Assembly: GCA_025084515.1 (NCBI GenBank)
Contig: JAJAGP010000568.1
Location: 124,001-188,000 of the forward strand
Direction: 5' to 3'
Length of the DNA: 64,000 nucleotides
Source of the DNA: Ancistrus triradiatus
Lineage: Eukaryota > Chordata > Actinopteri > Siluriformes > Loricariidae
In this document: piece by piece, positions 1-10,830 of the stretch
How positions within the stretch are numbered: the first letter of the stretch is position 1
How the letters are laid out: each line of letters starts with the position of its first letter
Notes under the pieces: generated by a model
What the model saw: the letters and a program-made list of their open reading frames with translations, nothing else
The model's database searches: none
What the model was told of the DNA's origin: nothing
Translations under genes and position numbers: made by a program

Positions 1-520
1 AAAATTATAATATGTCATTACTGATTCTTGCTGATTTTTTGCTAGACAAAAACAACACATTACATTTGGCATGTCCAAAATTCGGTCACCTATATGGATA
101 CTATAGTGTTTTTCTAAGTTATCTGATCTTAATTGACTTGTTAGGCCATAGTCCAAATGAGGTAGACAATTCCAAAATTCAACCATTCTATGACCCTTCG
201 AGCCTCTTAGGATGCCCTACAGCTATGGGCTCCTCTAACAGAGGATCTGAAAATTACTGTGAACTGTCATTAAGAAATGTAAATGAAGAGTAATGGAAAC
301 AAGTCAAATGAAAGCATTAATAATTATTAATAAGTATTAATCTCTCTAATAGAACAACTTGCAGATTGGTCAAGCATGTAAAGCAAAACCTTCACAGCAC
401 TGCAGGGAACTTTGGTTGATCTGTATGAAAGGAAAACAAAAAGACTGAATGAATAAAGTTTGACTAAATATGAATAAAATCCATTTCTATTTGGGAAAAA
501 AAGAGCTTTTAAAGAAACTT
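1..520. other. Unrecognised AT-rich sequence
   Basis: No repeat family or gene was recognised here. A 93-codon frame runs from 12 to 293 on the plus strand. Its translation has no motif I know, no repeat signature and no neighbouring splice pattern that would argue for a gene. It is more likely a chance frame, though an old repeat cannot be excluded. Confidence 0.5.
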
Positions 521-524
521 CTTT

Positions 525-720
525 AAATCTTGTCAACTGTTAAGTATGGGGGTGGATTTATGATGCGTTAAGGTTTTATGGTAGCCAGTTGCACTGTAAG
601 TATTGTGTGGATAAAGAGAAGAATGGATTCCACTAAATATCGAGACGTTGTGGAAGCTAGTATCACACAGTCAGTGAAGAAATGAAGCTGGATATTATAT
701 CTCAATGTCAACTTTAAACT
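525..720 (+). pseudogene. Tc1-like transposase relic (central part)
   Basis: The stretch after 'cttgtcaactgttaagtatg' reads like the middle of a Tc1-family DDE transposase. A VKYGGGF-type motif is followed by a damaged MLWG-like block, then VWIKGRMDSTKYRDV-like residues. The known family motif is KHGGGSVMVWGCF followed by a stretch leading to Y..IL. Stops and frameshifts interrupt the frame, so it is a dead fragment. No terminal repeats were found around it. The identification rests on the order of motifs. Confidence 0.6.
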
Positions 721-1150
721 ACTTTAAGAAACTTTACATTAAGGATTTTGTTTTACAATGTACTTAAGTATACTGTACATATAAAATAGTTTATTTTTCT
801 ATTCTTGTTTTTGGCAAAAAAAAGTAAACATCCAGACAGCATTTGTTTAACAATTAAATTAAAATCCCTAAAATCCTTTTGAATGATAAGAATTAAGTTT
901 AATTACTATTATTATTTAGTTTGTAAGTGTTCAAGTTCATGTTGTCATGTTCATGTTTATAGTAATGATACACACATGGTAGCCAATTTGCAATTGTAGG
1001 TTAGCGGGTGTCCATTTTACAGCATTTGGTAGTACATAGAGGAATTAGCATGCTAATTGTAGATCATTTTGAAGCATCTGGCTATTATTTATAATAGCTA
1101 GCTAGCTATCAACTAAAGTCATGTTTCTGTAATGATGTTGTCAAACTTAG
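721..1150. other. AT-rich, no feature seen
   Basis: This is low-GC sequence with short A and T runs. I see no ORF of note, no inverted repeat longer than about 15 bases and no recognised repeat family. Confidence 0.5.
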
Positions 1151-1151
1151 A

Positions 1152-1409
1152 CTGTATTCGAAATGGCACACTGCTATACTGCATACTACACTAGTATGTA
1201 CTGTATATTGCATACTGCCCCCTGAATGTAGCATCCAGTAGAGTAAAGTTCTGTCATACTACACTACCAAATTTATCTCAAACTTATCTTTTTTAACTTT
1301 ATTAGCCTCATTCTGATGAGAACATACCCCAATACAACCTAGGGCACTACAGATCTTCACTTTGGTCGCATACACACGAGTAGTATGTAGCATGCCATTT
1401 CGAATACAG
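1152..1409. mobile_element. Short MITE with inverted termini
   Basis: The ends carry an inverted repeat: 'ctgtattcgaaatggca' at 1152-1168 is mirrored by 'tgccatttcgaatacag' at 1393-1409. The element is about 260 bp and has no coding potential. Repeats starting with 'tattcgaaatggca' are common in fish genomes, so a nonautonomous DNA transposon is the likely identity. The superfamily is not certain, and no clear target-site duplication was identified. Confidence 0.6.
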
Positions 1410-1529
1410 ATATTATTAGTATAGTATGTTACATAATGATTCACCAAAGTTATATATTTGTCTTGGATATTTTTAGCAGAATTTTGAGAGTTAATTGGTT
1501 CTGTAAGTTCTGTAATTGGTTCTGTACCA

Positions 1530-1655
1530 GGACTGTGGTAGCCTAGCGGGTAAGGTACTGGACTATGGACCAGAAGGTCCAGGGTTCAAATCCCACGTCT
1601 GCCAAGCTGTCACTGTTGGGTCCTTGAGCAAGATCCTTAACCCACAATTGCTCTG
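1530..1655 (+). repeat. tRNA-derived SINE, head only
   Basis: This begins with the window's recurring SINE head. A polymerase III A-box-like sequence, 'ggtagcctagcgg', lies at about 1538-1550, and a B-box, 'ggttcaaatcc', at 1583-1593. The body 'ctgttgggtccttgagcaag' follows. It ends after 'cccacaattgctctgagctg' and lacks the usual tail with 'ctggataagggcgtctgct'. It is therefore 3'-truncated or recombined relative to the copy at 12,335. Confidence 0.85.
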
Positions 1656-1914
1656 AGCTGCTTTAGTCAGTGGCCACATACACTAGAACATCGGAATAAT
1701 CTAACTAATAATATTTGATGACATTTAGAATCAGACCTAATTATGCAGCTGCTTATGTAGGCAATGGGTAGCAGTTTGGGACTGCAGGATTCAGAATTGT
1801 TGGTTTTTTCCCCATGGTACATGCAGTTGATTTAAGCCAACAGAGTGGTAGTAACTGAAACGTTATGATGTTATGACAAACTGTGCTGTATTACAGGATA
1901 TGTTATGATATGTG

Positions 1915-3019
1915 TCATGGACAATCAGAGCCAGGACCCTCTTCAATTTCTACAGGAGTGTGGAAATGGAGGAAATGCTGAAAGACATTACTGGCAGTAC
2001 CACTGCAGAGGATGAGGATAAGGCAAATGAGAGAGACAGACAAAATGAGGATTTAGAAAAACAAGCTGTAGATGGCGAGTTATGTGGAAGAGATTCATAG
2101 GAAGAGGAAGATTCAGATGACCCAGGTTTTTGGCCAGTAAAAATAACTAATATGGACAGGGAAACTATTGTTAGGAAATTGGCCACAAGAGATAAAGACC
2201 TAAAAATGGCACAAAATTCAGAGGGACAGACATTCCCAGAACACTTGCAGTATAATGAGGTAGATAATGGTAGAGAAAAGGTGAAGACAGAGTGGGTAAT
2301 TCATAGCAAAATACTAGTGCGCTATATTGCATCCCGTCTATACTTTCTCCCCCAAACGAAAAAGACCTTCCGTTAGAGCAATGAACGATCAACATGAATA
2401 TAAATGTCCGGTGTGAAGTGGCATCACATGTTTGATAAAGCCACGAGAGGAATAAGGCTCAAAGAGACTGCTACTTGGATTGGAAGATTTGCAACAATAT
2501 ATAATGACATTTAGTGACATTGACAGTTGCAGGAAAGGGAAGGAAAGGGAAGGAAAGGGAAGATGCTATTCATTATACAATCATCTGTCATGCAATGTCA
2601 GACATTTGCTATACAGAGCAGACTGATGTGCTTATAAAATGAGTGAGCTATAACAAAGAAACAGATGACTGGGAGATCACTGAACAGTTTCTCGTATTCA
2701 AAGACTTTCACAAAAGACAATAAGTGAGATAGCAGAGATGGTTGAAATCGTGCTTCATGGTCAAGCAGTAGACAATTGAGATAGCAGAGGGCACGAGTAT
2801 GACAACGGGGAAACCATCTCAGGGAAAGAGTCCAAGCACAATATAAAAGAAAAAATATCTGGCTGAATTCTCATCTTGTGCCTCCAACAGATTAAACCTT
2901 GTAGGTGTGCATGCTGCAGAGACAAGCCCAGGAGTATCAACACTTTTTGGCTGCATCAGTAACTTTTACACAATTATTAGTGCCAGCAATGGGCCATCTA
3001 CAAAACAAAATAGTTCAAG
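1915..3019 (+). pseudogene. hAT-type transposase fossil (TTF zinc finger / DUF4371 class)
   Basis: Three frames together trace the N-terminal half of a hAT-superfamily transposase of the class found in ZBED/ZMYM-like proteins. An acidic leader at 1960-2120 is followed by DPGFWPVKIT near 2120-2150. Next comes a FPEHLQYNEV...NGREKVKTEWVIHSK block up to about 2310. This matches the family's W-P, NGE-R-WL-YS pattern of the TTF-type finger. Further on, near 2,590-2,640 and 2,770-2,900, a DUF4371-like stretch shows an RGHEYDNGETISG motif; the family has RGQGYDNGA.MSG, then a block ending HSLNLCG. Many stops and frameshifts make it non-functional. A 10-bp repeat lies inside it at 2528-2560. It ends where Tc1 sequence begins near 3,020. 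Confidence 0.72.
2528..2560. repeat. Tandem repeat, unit ggaaagggaa
   Basis: About three copies of a 10-bp purine-rich unit lie in a row inside the hAT fossil. This is probably a local slippage expansion after the element died. Confidence 0.8.
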
Positions 3020-3215
3020 CCAACAGAAATGTTGTGCAAGGACCTAAAGGGAGCGGTTCATGTGAGGAAACCCAAAAACATCCCAGGCTTAAAGTTGTTC
3101 TATATGGATTAATGAGCTAAACTTCAGTCAAGCTGATGTGCAGGACTGATACTGAAAATGTTTAGTCACAGTTCATGACACAAAGGGGGTCAACACCAGA
3201 TACTGAAAGCAAAGC
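3020..3215 (+). mobile_element. Tc1-like element, transposase C-terminal part (left piece)
   Basis: The sequence 'gaaatgttgtgcaaggacct' onward matches, base for base with scattered changes, the minus strand of the Tc1 at 52,194-53,589 around 52,466-52,575. It covers the PIEMLW...DLK region to 'gtgcaggactgat'. The end 'agatactgaaagcaaa' also matches that element's 3' region. The remainder of the Tc1 continues at 3,741, so this copy was split by the foldback element lying between. Confidence 0.8.
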
Positions 3216-3740
3216 ATCATATATAACCCCAAATCAGAAAAAGTTGGACTTTTATTTCATTGCAGACAGTATGAACCCAAGATGTCTCGTGTTTTTTCTG
3301 GTCAACCTCATTACATTTGTTAATAAACATCCATTCCTGCATCTCAGGCCTGCAACACATTCCAAAAAAAGTTGGGACAATTTAGGGCTAGTAATGAGGT
3401 ATCTCCAGTTTATCAACAAATGTGTGAGAAAATTATTGAACTGTTTAAAAACAGACTTAAAAAAAAAAAAAGACTGAAAATCACATCAGTTAGTTTTTTT
3501 TTTACCTCATTACTAGTCCTAAATTGCCCCAACTTTTTTTGGAATGTGTTGCAGGCCTGAGATGCAGGAATGGATATTAACTAAAAAATGAAATGAAGTT
3601 AACCAGAAGAAATATGAAATATCTGGGGTTCATACCGCCTGAAAGGAAATAAAAGTCAAAAGAAATGCACAGAACACTGCATATATTTTTATTTGCATTT
3701 TCCATACCATCCCACCTTTTTTCTGATTTGGGCTTCCAGT
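3216..3740. mobile_element. Foldback MITE with long inverted arms
   Basis: The two halves are reverse complements with scattered mismatches. The left arm opens with 'ccccaaatcagaaaaagttg' and reaches 'ctagtaatgaggt' at about 3,400. The right arm mirrors it from 'acctcattactagtccta' near 3,506 to 'tctgatttgggctt' at about 3,734. Arms are roughly 180-230 bp around an A-rich and T-rich centre. The same arm sequence occurs at the ends of the larger element at 11,100-12,325, so this looks like a derivative made of terminal repeats only. It sits inside a Tc1 copy. Confidence 0.8.
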
Positions 3741-3886
3741 AAAACAAGGATCAATTACAATCTTTGTCTCATTTGTTTAACTGGGTTCTTTATCTACTTT
3801 AAGGACGTGTGAAAATCTGATGACATTTTAGCACATACTTACGCAGAGATATGGACAATCCTAAAGCGTTCACAGACTTTCAAGCA
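3741..3886 (+). mobile_element. Tc1-like element, 3' terminal piece (right piece)
   Basis: The sequence from 'gatcaattacaatctttgtc' to 'acagactttcaagcac' is the 3' terminal region of the same Tc1 family as 52,194-53,589 ('gttcacaagtttaagcacca' there). With the piece at 3,020-3,215 it forms one interrupted copy. The outermost bases and the TA target site are degraded. Confidence 0.75.
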
Positions 3887-5207
3887 CCCGGGTATGAAGT
3901 ATATACTAAGAGGGAGCATGTATATGTTTAGATGTTCTTGCTGCGGCATCCTGTTGCTTCTACTGTACCAACCGCTACACACATAATGGCAGGCTAATGC
4001 CAGCTTATTTTAACAGAACTGTAAACTATAGCTTGATGAGTCTTGCCAAGCTCCCACGGTCCAGCCAGTACGGAGCTACAATGCTGCTAGCCCACACATA
4101 CAACGAAATTTATACACAAACATCACCATATCCTCTGATTTAGAGCACAGATATTCACACAGGGTTCAGATGACCTCAGTTCAGTTTCTGACCCTGATGG
4201 ATGCCTATCATTGCCTCATAAAAACATCTGATCATTTGATCGGCTTTATCTCGTTGTAAATCTTCCTCCCCTTTCCATATCTCCTGCTAGTTACAGTGCA
4301 AGTTCACATTAAACCTGACAGGCAAGCTGGGACCGTATGAAGTCATCGTGATTGTAAAGCAAGATTGAGACTCTTTGTTGTTGCTCTGCCGGTAGCTGGG
4401 AGTCTACATGTAGCTGAGATGTTTGTCAGCATAGGCAGATGACATCATGGCAGAAAATCTTTATTAGGTGTGACTACCTAGCACTGGTGGGAAAGCATAG
4501 CTGTGGTTAACCTGCAGATCTGTATTGTAGGCGCCTTAGGAAATTCCAAACTTAAGCAAATTAGCCTAAATGTAATAAGAAAGGGCAGAAATGTTGGATA
4601 TATGGCCACATTTCACCAGAGCAAGAAAACATTAAACTCATACTGAAGACCTATAAACTAGATCTTGAAGATAGAGAAGATAGATAACAGTCCATTAATA
4701 TCTATGGGAGACATCTTTTGTGTGTATGATTAAGCAATGTTCACCTGACACTTTGAACTTGTTTTGTTTTTCTTTTTTATAGAGGAAGTTGTAGGACAGA
4801 TAAGATTTGTATCAGCTGATGATACAACGTCAGACATTTCAGAAAAAATCCGTCTCGCTCACTAGCTCACACTTTCGGTGATGGTGCAAGATTGTTTCCT
4901 AACAGAGCTGAAGTGACAGAAAAGAATGAGATTGAACCCGAAAAACAAGTCACCTCACCTGCTGAGTGGCCCTTTCACCCTGCCTCAGCAGTAATGTACA
5001 CTTCCCTCTTTGTGCCTTGGGCAAACACACACTAAGCTGCAGCATAACGCCTACTGCACACTTTAAAATGTGTGTAGTTTTGTAGTTATGCATTTATGCA
5101 TACAGTTATGCATTATATTGTGAGAAAGCACTTAGCAGGCTGGTATCTGATCAGAATAGACAATTTCTGATCTGGTCCATTGTCATATTTTATGTGGCAC
5201 TTATAGA
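3887..5207. other. Unrecognised single-copy-looking sequence
   Basis: I recognise no repeat family, no ORF above 60 codons and no RNA gene. The part from about 4,140 to 4,480 is more GC-balanced and free of simple repeats than its surroundings. That is compatible with old conserved noncoding DNA but proves nothing. Confidence 0.45.
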
Positions 5208-5589
5208 GTACCGAGCAAAAGTCTTCGGCCACCATTAGATTTGTTGTTTAAGCGATGGTATAATGACCATATAAAACATATATACAAAAGTGGTTTCTCG
5301 GCTGCTACCCCTTCCAAAAAAATCCTTCCTCATCATGCTTGTTTGGACTCAACTTGGCATCCTGATGAAGTGTAAGGGGAGGCCACACTAAATACTTGCC
5401 ACTGTAGCCCATAGAAGCTGTTTTCTGATTTATTTCATTTTTTTAATACTGCATACAAATTTCCTCTATTGTCTGATTGTATTCTAATAAAGACGCTGAG
5501 AAATAATTACATACGGTAAAACTACATATTGCTAAACCTATGGTATTTCTAATCTAATGGTAGCTTAAAACTTTTGCACGGCACTGTAC
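5208..5589. mobile_element. Tc1-derived nonautonomous element, about 380 bp
   Basis: Both ends carry the family terminus: left 'gagcaaaagtcttcggccac' and right, inverted, 'tgcaaaagttttaagctacc'. The interior keeps fragments of the transposase region shared with 16,560, 22,326 and 43,326, such as 'cttggcatcctgatgaagtg'. The coding part is mostly deleted. The right end directly abuts the next Tc1 fragment. Confidence 0.75.
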
Positions 5590-6085
5590 TTTATTAGGAA
5601 CACCTGTACATTATTCAAACAATTATCTAATTGTCCAATCGTGTGGCAGCAGTGCAATGCATTAAACTCATGCAGATATGGGCCAGCAGCACCAGGTAAT
5701 GTTCACATCAACCATCACAAAGGGGAAAAAATGTGATCTAATTGATTTTGACCACGGCATGATTGTAGGTGCCAGGCAGCCTGGTTTGAGTATTTCTATA
5801 ACTGATGATCTCCTGGGATTTTCACGCAACGAGTCTCTAGAGGTTACTCAGAAGGATGCTGCATATATTAATGAAAAACAAAAACCATGCAGTTCTGGGA
5901 AAGGAAACACCTGGTAGATGGGAAAGGTGAACAGAGAACAGCCAGACTGGTTTGACCTGACAGAAGGGCTACGGTAACTCAGGTTACCACTCTATACAAA
6001 TGTGGTGAGCATAAAGGCATCTCAGAATGCACAACACACCTTGAGGTGGATGGTCTACAACAGGAAAGCCCTACCCAGTGTTAAA
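5590..6085 (+). mobile_element. Tc1-like element, 5' half
   Basis: It begins with the terminus 'tttattaggaacacctgtac' and continues through the family's 5' region. This includes 'gatatgggccagcagcacca' and 'gatttttgaccacggcatga'-like sequence, then 'actgatgatctcctgggatt'. Related copies lie at 7,020, 23,602 and 54,190. It stops near 6,085, before the DDE core, and carries several stops. Confidence 0.75.
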
Positions 6086-6303
6086 TGGTGAGTGAATGTG
6101 ACATTTCAGATCTTGCATATGAATACAGAACACAGATTCTCCAGCTGTGAATGTTTTGCATAACTTTATAATGCATCAGAACTGTTGACTTGGTTCCCAT
6201 GGAGCAGTATACTCCCATTCAATACTTCAATCTCTGATATCACAATCAGATCAAAATAGAAGAAATAGGATTAGAGCATCCATTATTTGTAAGGGATGTT
6301 TAC

Positions 6304-6485
6304 AACACCAAATACGAAAAAGTTGGAACAGTATGGAAAATGCAAAAAAAAGAGTGTTTTACATTTACTTGAACTTTTATTTCATTGTAGACAGTATGAA
6401 CCACAGATATGTCGACTCAACACTGCACATATTTTTATTTGCATTTCCCATACCATCCCAAGTTTTTCTGATTTGGGCTTGTATT
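6304..6485. mobile_element. Short foldback MITE, about 180 bp
   Basis: The left end 'caccaaatacgaaaaagttg' and the right end 'agtttttctgatttgggctt' are inverted copies. Matching 'tatggaaaatgcaaa' and 'tttgcatttcccata' follow inside. It is a shorter version of the element at 3,216-3,740 and belongs to the same family as 11,100-12,325. Confidence 0.75.
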
Positions 6486-7015
6486 GGTGGAGAGTTAAAA
6501 GAAACGTGAAAGTGTAACGTAAATTGTGTGGATCGGTGTTGCATTTCTATGTAAGGTGCTTGTAAAGGCTCTGCTGCTATGCAGGTGCAGGATTGACTAG
6601 ATGGGTGTGGAAAGCAGATAATCCCAGGACTAAGCAGTAATCCTGGAGCTGTGTGTATGTGTGTTGCATGTCTGTCACAGTCTTAAGCCTAAAAAACACC
6701 ATCTGGCTATCTTGGCTTAGACCTCCAGCCAGGTCAGGTCAGGTCAGGCCACACACAGCCTTGGTAGTGCCAGGAAGAGTCTGTGTTGGTGGACTCAACT
6801 GTACTCTAGTTGCAGCATAACAATTAAACAAACACCACCATAGTAAGCAGAACTGTATCTAAAAGCACCTGATCTAAAAGTACTCACATTTGCCTTTGGG
6901 AATGCAGGGGGATAAGCAAGTTCAACATTTTTGGGTAATAAGTGTGGAGTTAAACATAAAAACATGTTTATATTGTTAATACATGGGCATGTATACATGG
7001 TGAAGAAGACCTGCT
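6486..7015. other. Unrecognised, with a short AGGTC tandem
   Basis: No gene or repeat family was recognised. At about 6,728-6,748 there are four copies of the pentamer 'aggtc' in a row. This creates overlapping AGGTCA-like nuclear-receptor half-sites, but a chance pentamer expansion is the simpler reading. Confidence 0.4.
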
Positions 7016-7490
7016 GAAGTTCAAACTGAGCATCAGAATTTGAAAGAAAGGTGATTTAAGTGACAAACTGCTGATCTACTGGGATTTTCATGCACAGCCA
7101 TCTCTAGGGTTTACATCAGAAAAAACAAAAATATCCAGTGAGCAGCGGCTGTCTGGGTGAAAATGCTTTGTTAATGCTTCTGTTAATGTTAAGGTCAGAG
7201 GAGAATGGCCACACTGGTTTGAGCTGAAATAAAGGCATCAGTATCTCAAATAAACACTTATCACCACCCAGGTATGAAGAAGAGCATCTGTGAATGCACA
7301 ACATGTTGAACCTTGAAGCAGATGGGCTACAGCAGCAGAAGACCACACCGACACCATTCCTGTCAGCTAATGAAAGGCAACTGAGGCTACAATTTGCATG
7401 GGCTCAGCAAAATTGGATAATAGAAGATTGGAAAAAATTGCCAGCTCTCATCTGTCTATATATACACAAACTCACTGATCACTTTATTCT
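7016..7490 (+). mobile_element. Tc1-like element, 5' and early transposase part
   Basis: The stretch shows the same family as 5,590 and 23,602. Sequence like 'ctgatctactgggattttca' leads to a KGRLFN-like region, then to 'gcatgggctcagcaaaattg', which encodes the family's WA..NW block ahead of the first catalytic Asp. It breaks off after 'gattggaaaaaattgcc' and ends near a TIR-like 'actgatcactttattc'. The frame is broken. Confidence 0.7.
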
Positions 7491-8410
7491 ACACACTCTG
7501 ATATTTGAGGCTTACAGTTCAAGTAATGTAATGACAAAGTGTGAATGTTTGTAGTAACTACTAAAGTTATTAAAGCAACAATTTTTTTACAATTGTATCA
7601 AATAACATTCCTTGTCATATGACTTTCAGTTTTAATAAAGGGCAAATATTCTCTGTCAAATCAGGATCAGAAAAAGATGAAATGAAGACGAATTTAAAGA
7701 AGTAAAAGAGGTCAAATAAGTCCCTTTAACAACAGCAAAACTGCAATAACATACAGACTAGGACAGCAGAGTAACAGCTAAAATAGTTTATTAAATAATA
7801 GCAATTGAAGTCCTTTTGCTCAGTATTGAAATCCTGATTATCACATTTATCATTACGTAGGACCAAAATAGCTTCTTGAAGTTGTTTTTTTTTTCACAAT
7901 ATGTACTGTAAGCCTACCAAATCCTAAACAGAAACACATATTGCAAATAATTAATCAAATGATTACTTGGAGCAGAGCAGAATAAAAATTGAAAATTGTA
8001 ATTAATAAAAATTAAAAATACAATTAATTTTGCAGCTCTAACTAGGAACAAATTTTTGTCATGTATTTGACAATAGCACCAGACGTGTCAGCCGATCAAA
8101 GCTATGTGAGAAATGACTGCAGCATGACTACAAACAAAAGTCATTACAGTTTAAAAACTGCTGAACTTTTCCTACTCTGCTCTGACAGAATAGCAGAAAT
8201 AGCTTTAAGCTCAGCTTGATCATTAACATCCTGAATAACACACATTGAGATTATCCTTTAACAAAGATCAAGCATTTGGGTAAAACATGGCTTGACAGCT
8301 AAGTAAGGAAGTGCCCTTAATGGGTATCAGTGAGCATGGAGAGTAAACCGAACCTGGATCATATGTAGCACACGGAGCATCTGCAGGCAGACCAGTCCAG
8401 CACTCATAAC
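7491..8410. other. AT-rich, no feature seen
   Basis: No recognised repeat, ORF or RNA. There are some poly-T and AT-rich runs near 7,580-8,040. Confidence 0.5.
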
Positions 8411-8415
8411 CATCC

Positions 8416-8695
8416 TCAGCAGCATATGGTTTTGCATTGTCCTCCCTGGAAAGAATAAAGTCTTGAAGGCAGCACTTGTAGCTTCAAAATCTCAATGCAT
8501 GTTCCTGTATTAATGCTGCCATTAAGAAGTGTAAATGACCTTTGCCAAGGGCACTGACACAACCCTATACAATGACAGACCCTGGCTATTGGGCTGGATG
8601 GTCCTTTTTGTATTTGGTCCACAGCACAGTGTCCAATTGCACTGAGGTGGCATGATCTCCAATCCCTTAGACGGCACTGCATCAAGAACTGTCAT
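8416..8695 (-). mobile_element. Long-TIR Tc1/mariner-like family, transposase fragment
   Basis: Read on the minus strand, this contains the family's VSVPLAKVIYTS- or CVSALGK-type region ('tcagtgcccttggcaaaggt') and the following block ending in 'tttccagggagg'. The head, 'tgcagtgccgtctaagggat', is shared with 11,935-11,970. It lies head-to-head with the plus-strand copy at 8,770. Stops break the frame. Confidence 0.7.
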
Positions 8696-8699
8696 TCAT

Positions 8700-9290
8700 C
8701 AACGACTGATAGAATCACCTTTATCAATCACTACAATACAGAGTTACATTCACAAACGCCACTTAAAACATTACTGTGCAAAACAGAAGCCTTATGTTTA
8801 CCATGTCCAGAAGTGGCATCGACTTCTCTGAGTTGATAGGTACCTGGGATGGACCATCACACAGTGGAAATGTGTACTGTGGTCAGATCATCAGTATTTC
8901 AGATCTTTTTTGGAAAAAAGAAATGCTGTGTTTGCTCGTCCAAAGACGAAATGGACCATCCAAGTCCAAAAACCAGGCTCTGTCATGGTATGGGGTTGTG
9001 TCAGTGCCCTTGGCAAAAGTCATTTTCACTTCTGTGACGGCAGCATTAATGTAGAAAAGTACACTGAGATTTTAGAGCAACATAAGCTGCCTTCAATACG
9101 ACATCTTTTCCAGGGACGTCCGTGCATTTCTCAACAACACAAATCAGAAAAAGTTAGGACTGAAATATGTAAATTCCTTCCAATCTTTCTTTGAGGTGCA
9201 TCATTTTCTAACACAGTTGCTGATAAACTGGAGGTCCTCTGGCCATTTTCACTCCTCAAAGACTCATACACATACACACTGCAGAAAGTG
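8700..9290 (+). mobile_element. Long-TIR Tc1/mariner-like family, internally deleted copy
   Basis: Frames at 8,776-9,194 together give GPSHSGNVYCGQ, then a KPGSVMVWGCVSALGKSHFHFC block and EKYTEILEQHKLP, ending at the LFQGRP motif. This is the central DDE transposase region of a Tc1/mariner-like protein. Directly after it, at 9,137, the coding sequence jumps to 'caaatcagaaaaagttagga', the subterminal region of the element. The second catalytic Asp block (QQDN) and the Glu block are therefore missing. The copy at 11,100-12,325 has the same jump. Confidence 0.75.
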
Positions 9291-10130
9291 GCCCAAATCT
9301 GGGCTGCTCATCATCACCACATCTTGTTTTAAAATAGAACACACTTGTTTTTTATTCTACTTGAGTAATAATTTTTTTCGGCAACTCTGCTGCCCACCTC
9401 TGCCAATCCTCTTCCTTTGTCTCATGAGTTTGTTGCTACCGTATGAGACCAGATGTTTCCTGAGTAGAAGGTTGAATGGGAAAGACAGCTATGCAATTAG
9501 ATCTCACTGACTCATGCACTCTTAATATCTGGCAACAGAGTTAGACAGATGCATGTGTGCACACATGTCTAGACCATCCTCAGAAGTCCCACACACCAGA
9601 TACAAGTAGCAGAGTTGTTGTTTTTTTTAATTATTTGAACTAAATCAGCTCCAATCGGGCTGCCATGAACAAGTGAAATACAATCTCGCCAAAATTCAGT
9701 TCCGCTGCTGTACAGCTCAAATTGTAAACCAAATATGAATCATTGCTCTGTGACAACTTTCTTCACTATTATAGTTGTTAGAAGAGGGAAAACGATCAGA
9801 TCAGTGGCATGCTGAAGCATGTTGCGAAACTATGACTTCATCCACCTAGGTCACCTGATTGCACCACCACAGAAAAGGCATCAGCAGTACAACGATGGCA
9901 ATGCAGACTATCACTTCTGTCTCCCGATTCACCTCCTCAGACATGTTTGTTTACAATCAATGTCTTCTCGGTGTTCTCTAGACTGCACCACAATTCCCTC
10001 TCACTTCTCTCTTTAAAATGAACCAGACAAGAGACCATGGTTCATCTCATTAATTTCCCAGGAATTAAGAGGTGAAAAAGGAAGAGGGTTTTTTTGCATT
10101 GTGGAACAGTGTAGCCAAAGATACGTTGCT
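9291..10130. other. Unrecognised sequence
   Basis: No repeat family, RNA gene or convincing coding frame was seen. Short ORFs of 65-104 codons here lack any recognised motif. Confidence 0.45.
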
Positions 10131-10345
10131 CATTTTATCAGGTACACTTATCATATGTAGGCATGGACAGTAACTGTAACCCATGTGTTGCCTAATTTGT
10201 CAGCTACGCTCTACCTGTCCATCAATGGTAAGATCATCACAGGATTATCAGTGACACTGGCATGTTAATATGAGATGCTGGAAGAGAAGCAGTAAGTGTA
10301 ATAGTAATGTTCCTGGGATTTTTTAAGAATTAAGCTGTAAAAGCG
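10131..10345 (+). mobile_element. Degraded palindromic MITE (half)
   Basis: Weak similarity to the left arm of the MITE at 20,602-21,165 is visible. 'cattttatcaggtacactta' is followed by a variable stretch, then 'atcagtgacactggcatgtt'. It is strongly diverged and the right arm is not clear. Confidence 0.4.
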
Positions 10346-10679
10346 ACCACTGACAAAGGGCTAGGGATAGTGGTGGTCCTATGGTAGTAACTTATCATTG
10401 ATGACCCGTCTAGAGGGGAACTGATCTTTATCCAAGTCTGCCTAAACTGAAAACATATAAACTATTGTACTTTTCATTTTTGACTACACTGGTCATTCAT
10501 AGCTGGAAAATGGGGTCAATGAGTCAATTTAGTGGGAGCCAAAAGTCTGAGACCATTAGTGTAAAGGCTTAACTGAATCTTTGCTTTGAAACGGATTCAT
10601 ACTGCAGCACGATAATGGCCCAAACATATCAGAAATCTTTAATTAAACCTGCATCAAAGGCTATATTCATAACAGACAC

Positions 10680-10830
10680 AAGGCTACATCAACACACTAC
10701 TCATTGGCCAATTTAGAATGACCAATTAACCTAATGCATGTCTTTGGAACATGGGAAGAAACCAGATTATCCAGAGTAAACTCACACACAATGAGAAGTC
10801 CACACACTCGGCAAAAGGGTGAACATACCA
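10680..10830 (-). repeat. Fragment of a tRNA-like interspersed repeat
   Basis: The run 'attggccaatttagaatgac', then 'cctaatgcatgtctttggaa' and 'gggaagaaaccag', is the reverse complement of a common fish repeat body; a related fragment is at 30,470. Only the central part remains. Confidence 0.5.

Noticed and set aside
1530..1655. A functional tRNA gene
   Set aside because: A- and B-boxes are present, but the rest does not fold as a cloverleaf and the same sequence recurs with a SINE tail elsewhere in the window.
6725..6750. Nuclear receptor response element made of AGGTCA half-sites
   Set aside because: The copies overlap in a 5-base period, as expected from a short tandem expansion; there is no nearby gene to regulate.
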